From the NCBI GenBank assembly GCA_049671305.1, contig JBATUR010000102.1:1-26996 (forward strand): 26,996 bases of DNA. The letters are read 5' to 3'. This document shows, one piece after another, positions 24,089-26,996 of the stretch (position 1 is its first letter; the number at the start of each line of letters is the position of its first letter). The position numbers and the translations under genes are program-made. The notes beneath the pieces were generated by a model that made no database searches, had not been told where the DNA came from, and worked only from the letters and a program-made list of their open reading frames with translations. This DNA comes from CADCTM01 sp049671305 (GTDB lineage Bacteria > Cyanobacteriota > Cyanobacteriia > Cyanobacteriales > Coleofasciculaceae).

Positions 24089-24340
24089 ATGAATCCTTCT
24101 AGTTACAAGCCCGACGACAGCGGTCAGATTGTAGAAATTTGTTGGTCAGAGCGTTGGCAAGTTTATCGACGCTTGCAAGAATTATCAATTCCGTGTCAAT
24201 GCAGGACAAACCAACCTCTAGTTGCTCAAATTGAGGATGTCACGGCGGCAATTCAACTTTGGAGTGTGGTTAGACAGGTAACCTTGCGGCGCTGTGAGCA
24301 GGCTTCTTGGATTGAGCGCTGCTGGCACGTTGCTAATTAG
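24089..24340 (+). CDS. Small conserved-looking protein of unknown function
   Basis: An 83-aa soluble protein with no signal peptide or membrane helix. It is rich in Trp (5) and Cys (5): EICWSERWQVYRRLQELSIP, then PCQCRTNQPLVAQIED, and WIERCWHVAN at the end. CQC plus separate Cys residues could bind metal, but the spacing fits no motif I know. GAAG about 8 nt upstream is a weak ribosome site. It converges on crtB across a 113-bp spacer with a strong hairpin. It looks like the many short cyanobacteria-specific proteins; I cannot name a family. Confidence 0.6.
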   Translation: MNPSSYKPDDSGQIVEICWSERWQVYRRLQELSIPCQCRTNQPLVAQIEDVTAAIQLWSVVRQVTLRRCEQASWIERCWHVAN

Positions 24341-24370
24341 AATTATTGTGGGTGCTCTAAAGTCAGCAAA

Positions 24371-24429
24371 ATGCCTGCTCAAAGATATTGGGGTTGCCGA
24401 AGCAAGTACTTCCCAATCACAGCAGGCAT
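24371..24429 (-). terminator. Nested three-stem hairpin, probable crtB terminator
   Basis: ATGCCTGCT (24371-24379) pairs with AGCAGGCAT (24421-24429), ATTGGG (24387-24392) with CCCAAT (24412-24417), and TTGC (24394-24397) with GCAA (24402-24405) around CGAA. On - four Ts follow the outer stem and it begins 25 bp past the crtB stop. On + no T-run follows. It may act on both strands. Confidence 0.5.
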
Positions 24430-24453
24430 AAATAAATATAAGATTTTCGACTT

Positions 24454-25383
24454 TTAAAGAACTTGTGCTCGTAGCCAAGCTACAGGCAAATAAGTCAGTT
24501 TTTTGGGTCCTGAAACATAAGCCCTACGACTAAAAACATCATAATTATTACGTTCGATGACATCAAGAATGCCTTGATAGAGCATCAAAGCAGTCCAAAC
24601 GGGCCAGCGAGAGTCGGGACTCAGGGAGCGAATGCCTGCTTCTGCCTCGGTGTAATACTTTCGTGCACGTTGAATTTGAAAGCGCATCAATTCGCGCCAA
24701 CGGTCATCAACGACACCATTAAATAAATCTTCCTCGGTGTAGTCAAATAAAGCTAGTTCTGCCAATGGGAGATAAATGCGACCCCGGCTAGCATCTTCAC
24801 CAACATCGCGCAGGATATTAGTAAGTTGCTTGGCAATACCGAGAGCGATCGCTTTTTCTACAGGATCAATACCTTCCCCTTGACGATCCCAAGGAGCAAG
24901 GCTTGCAGTTTCTTTAATTCCAAAAATCGCACTAGTCATCAAACCCACCGTCCCTGCAACTCGGTAACAGTAGAGTTGTAGGTCTTCAAAGGTTTCATAA
25001 CGACTGCGTTGCAGATCCATCTGTTGACCTGCAATCATATCCCGAAACGGTTGAATATCCATCGGGAAACGTTGCAGCGTATCCACCAAAGCTACATCTG
25101 GGTCATCAAGTGCCTGTCCAGCAAAGACAGATTCTAGTTGTTGTTCCCAGCGGGCGAGTGTTTCGGGCGTCGTTAAACGAGACTGGGGACCGTCCACCAG
25201 TTCGTCAGTGCGCCGACACCAGACATAAATCGCCCAGATCGCTTGACGTTTTTCTTCCGGCATCAAGAGCGAGCCGAGATAAAACGTTTTGGAGTATTTT
25301 GCTGTGATCTGACGGCAGAATTCGTAAGCGTCCGACCGGGAGGCCAGCGTTTTCATGCGCGAAGAGTTAGGCAGTTTGAGCAT
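24454..25383 (-). CDS. crtB: Phytoene synthase
   Basis: Condenses two geranylgeranyl diphosphate molecules to 15-cis-phytoene, the first committed step of carotenoid synthesis. The trans-isoprenyl-synthase aspartate motifs are present: RRTDELVDGP (first Asp-rich motif) and LTNILRDVGEDASRGRIYLP (second). The early YSKTFYLGSLLMP is typical of squalene/phytoene synthases. The frame opens at a TTG (25392), but ATG 25383 (MLKLPNSS) is the more likely start, giving 309 aa. It lies 45 bp downstream of crtP in the same direction, the usual cyanobacterial crtP-crtB operon. No strong ribosome site is seen. Confidence 0.95.
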   Translation of the reverse strand: MLKLPNSSRMKTLASRSDAYEFCRQITAKYSKTFYLGSLLMPEEKRQAIWAIYVWCRRTDELVDGPQSRLTTPETLARWEQQLESVFAGQALDDPDVALVDTLQRFPMDIQPFRDMIAGQQMDLQRSRYETFEDLQLYCYRVAGTVGLMTSAIFGIKETASLAPWDRQGEGIDPVEKAIALGIAKQLTNILRDVGEDASRGRIYLPLAELALFDYTEEDLFNGVVDDRWRELMRFQIQRARKYYTEAEAGIRSLSPDSRWPVWTALMLYQGILDVIERNNYDVFSRRAYVSGPKKLTYLPVAWLRAQVL

Positions 25384-25428
25384 TCGTAGCAAATGACAAG
25401 CTAGTGGCTAGAGACGATGGGTTAGGGG

Positions 25429-26853
25429 CTAAGGGCTAGATGCCAGTTGGGCTTCTGACTCTTTGCGAGTGATGCCTGTCTCCTGACTCCTCGCAATTGC
25501 CTGCGCTGTCAGCTTACCAGAAAGTACGGCTCCCTCCATACTTGCTAAGTAACGTTGCATTGTGTAATCGCCTGTTAAGTAAAAATTGGCAATTGGTGTT
25601 TCTTGGGAAGGGCGGTGATCTTGCCGTCCTGGAGTGGCTTTGTAGACGGAACGCGGCGTTTTGACTACGTGAGATTTCAGCAATGTTGCTGGGTTTTCTG
25701 TGCCAAAGTGGTCAGGGAAAAGTTTTGCTAATTCGCCGATAGTTGCCTCGACGATTTCGGCATCGGATTTATTAATCCAATCTTTTGCCGGGGCGAGAAC
25801 TAATTCCAACATGGAGCGGTCGGGATTGGCGTATTCGCGGCAGGTATTGCTCATATCAGCATAGACACTGAGCAGAGGCGATCGCGAAAACAACAAATGG
25901 TCAATTTCAGTTAACTTGCGGTCAAACCACAGATGCACGTTAATTACAGGAACACCCTCTAAGCCATCTAGCAGCTTAAAGAAGTCCAGGTCACGCCAAG
26001 GTTGGGGGAGCATCACCTTGAGTGGGTCAACAGGCATTGCTGAGACGTACAAATCGGCTGTAAGCACTTCATCGGCTGCGCCATCTAAGCCACGAATTAG
26101 ATAGCCACGTACTGAACCATCTGGGTTAAGTAAAAATTCTTTAATCGGTGCATTTAAGCGCACTTCACCACCCCGCTCGGTGATGTAGTCTACCATCGGT
26201 TGGCAAAGTCGCTCAGTTGGGGAACCGTCCAAAAATGCCATTTTGGAACCGTTTTTTTCTTGCAGGAAACGGTTTAGGGCAGTGAGGATAACCGTGGCTG
26301 AGAGTTCATCGGGACCAATGAAGTTGAGTGATTTTGTCATGGCAATGAAGACTTCTTCGTTGACACGTTCGGGGATGCCTTGTTTTTGCAACCACTCAGT
26401 CCAGGAATATTTGTCCATATCCTCGACATACTTCTGACCCTTGATTATTGCCGGGATCAGACCGATCCCGAAGCGAATTTTTTCATTCCAGGTCAGCATA
26501 TCGTTGTTCCGCAAGATTGCCACAATGCCATTTATGGGGGCGGGAAGATCGGGGAAATCGAAACGGGAATAGGTACCTGGTTTGTCTGGTTGGTTGAAGA
26601 TCATGGAGTGTTCTTTCCACTGCAAGCGGTCTTCAATGTCCAGCTCTTTGAACATTTGCAACATATTGGGGTATGCACCAAAGAAAATGTGCAACCCAGT
26701 TTCGTACCAGTCGCCGTCTTCGTCTTTCCACGCAGCAACTTTGCCACCGAGAACGTTTTGGCGTTCCAGGACGATCGGTGTGTGACCCGCATCGGTCAGA
26801 TATTTGGCGCAGGAAAGTCCTGCTAAACCGGCTCCAGCGATCGCAACTCGCAT
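25429..26853 (-). CDS. crtP: 15-cis-phytoene desaturase, plant type
   Basis: A 474-aa FAD enzyme that converts phytoene to zeta-carotene with plastoquinone as acceptor, at the membrane; also called pds. The N-terminal dinucleotide fold is VAIAGAGLAGLSCAKYL, then LERQNVLGGKVAAWKDEDGD and ETGLHIFFGAYPNM. The C-terminal FAD closure is YLTGDYTMQRYLASMEGAVL, followed by SGKLTA. Sequence and length match the cyanobacterial/plant CrtP type, not bacterial CrtI. GAGAG precedes the ATG weakly. It is the first gene of the crtP-crtB operon; its upstream spacer carries part of a palindromic repeat at the window edge. Confidence 0.97.
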   Translation of the reverse strand: MRVAIAGAGLAGLSCAKYLTDAGHTPIVLERQNVLGGKVAAWKDEDGDWYETGLHIFFGAYPNMLQMFKELDIEDRLQWKEHSMIFNQPDKPGTYSRFDFPDLPAPINGIVAILRNNDMLTWNEKIRFGIGLIPAIIKGQKYVEDMDKYSWTEWLQKQGIPERVNEEVFIAMTKSLNFIGPDELSATVILTALNRFLQEKNGSKMAFLDGSPTERLCQPMVDYITERGGEVRLNAPIKEFLLNPDGSVRGYLIRGLDGAADEVLTADLYVSAMPVDPLKVMLPQPWRDLDFFKLLDGLEGVPVINVHLWFDRKLTEIDHLLFSRSPLLSVYADMSNTCREYANPDRSMLELVLAPAKDWINKSDAEIVEATIGELAKLFPDHFGTENPATLLKSHVVKTPRSVYKATPGRQDHRPSQETPIANFYLTGDYTMQRYLASMEGAVLSGKLTAQAIARSQETGITRKESEAQLASSP

Positions 26854-26972
26854 GTGGTACTACTCTCAACTAAATGCTTGGTGTTGTCTGAAAACTTATT
26901 ATACTTTGCATTCCGTTACATTTGGACGCTAAGGCAAATAATTTCGTTGATTTGGGCGACTGTCAGCATCTT

Positions 26973-26996
26973 AGATCCCCGACTTCTCAAAGAAGT
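26973..26996. repeat. Palindromic repeat ATCCCCGACTTCT, cut by the window end
   Basis: AGATCCCCGACTTCT (26973-26987), then CAA, then AGAAGT, where the sequence ends. The second arm is expected to continue as CGGGGATCT, giving a hairpin with a 3-nt loop. The core is identical to 23067-23079. Confidence 0.6.

Noticed and set aside
26380..26826. 148-aa open frame on + antisense to crtP
   Set aside because: crtP on - is unmistakable over the same bases; the + frame has no recognisable motif.
1..26996. CRISPR array, tRNA or rRNA genes
   Set aside because: No regularly spaced direct repeats, no cloverleaf with TTCRA arm and no rRNA blocks were found on reading.

Overview
The window is cyanobacterial chromosome. 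The octamer GCGATCGC (HIP1) occurs at least 15 times in 27 kb, against less than one expected by chance. The gene content is also diagnostic: plant-type phytoene desaturase next to phytoene synthase, cyanophycin genes, a three-histidine DpsA and a Yfr1 small RNA. CphA2-type cyanophycin synthetases are known mainly from nitrogen-fixing cyanobacteria, so a diazotrophic Nostocales- or Chroococcidiopsis-like strain is my inference. The genus cannot be read from the sequence.

Layout. (1) 28-14336, all on +, is an exopolysaccharide (EPS) locus of the Wzx/Wzy type. It has four GT4 and three GT2 glycosyltransferases, a fused Wzc-type co-polymerase/BY-kinase, a Wzy-like polymerase, a Wzx-like flippase and a secreted protein of unknown function. 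No initiating sugar-phosphate transferase and no Wza-type outer-membrane exporter lie in the window, so the locus probably continues upstream. (2) 14340-15655 holds a frameshifted second copy of the secreted-protein C-terminus, a short relic resembling a YdcF C-terminus, and an intact DUF218/YdcF-family membrane protein. (3) 15656-17499 holds galE (-) and two RNA regions: a rod-shaped, 6S-like candidate on - downstream of galE, and a Yfr1 gene on + (17224-17305). A second strong + terminator lies at 17424-17457. (4) 17500-22100 is a nitrogen-reserve region: cphA2 (-), a 73-aa unknown protein (+), cphB (+) and a Crp/Fnr regulator (+) whose recognition helix resembles NtcA. Each of the two intergenic regions ahead of the cph genes carries an exact GTA-N8-TAC site. 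(5) 22102-23787 holds a stand-alone photolyase-type FAD domain protein (-) and dpsA (-), separated by a 133-bp palindromic MITE-like element. (6) 24089-26853 holds an 83-aa unknown protein (+) and the crtP-crtB carotenoid operon (-). A member of the same palindromic repeat family is cut by the window end.

How the genes fit together. GalE can supply UDP-galactose to the EPS glycosyltransferases. The glycosyltransferases would build lipid-linked repeat units that Wzx flips, Wzy polymerises and Wzc length-controls. CphA2 and CphB make and degrade cyanophycin, plausibly under NtcA-type control. DpsA, the FAD protein and the carotenoid genes are suited to oxidative and light stress. The most noteworthy items are the two structured RNAs, the paired NtcA-like sites, the mutually exclusive hairpins ahead of the crp gene, and the unknown secreted protein with its decayed duplicate.
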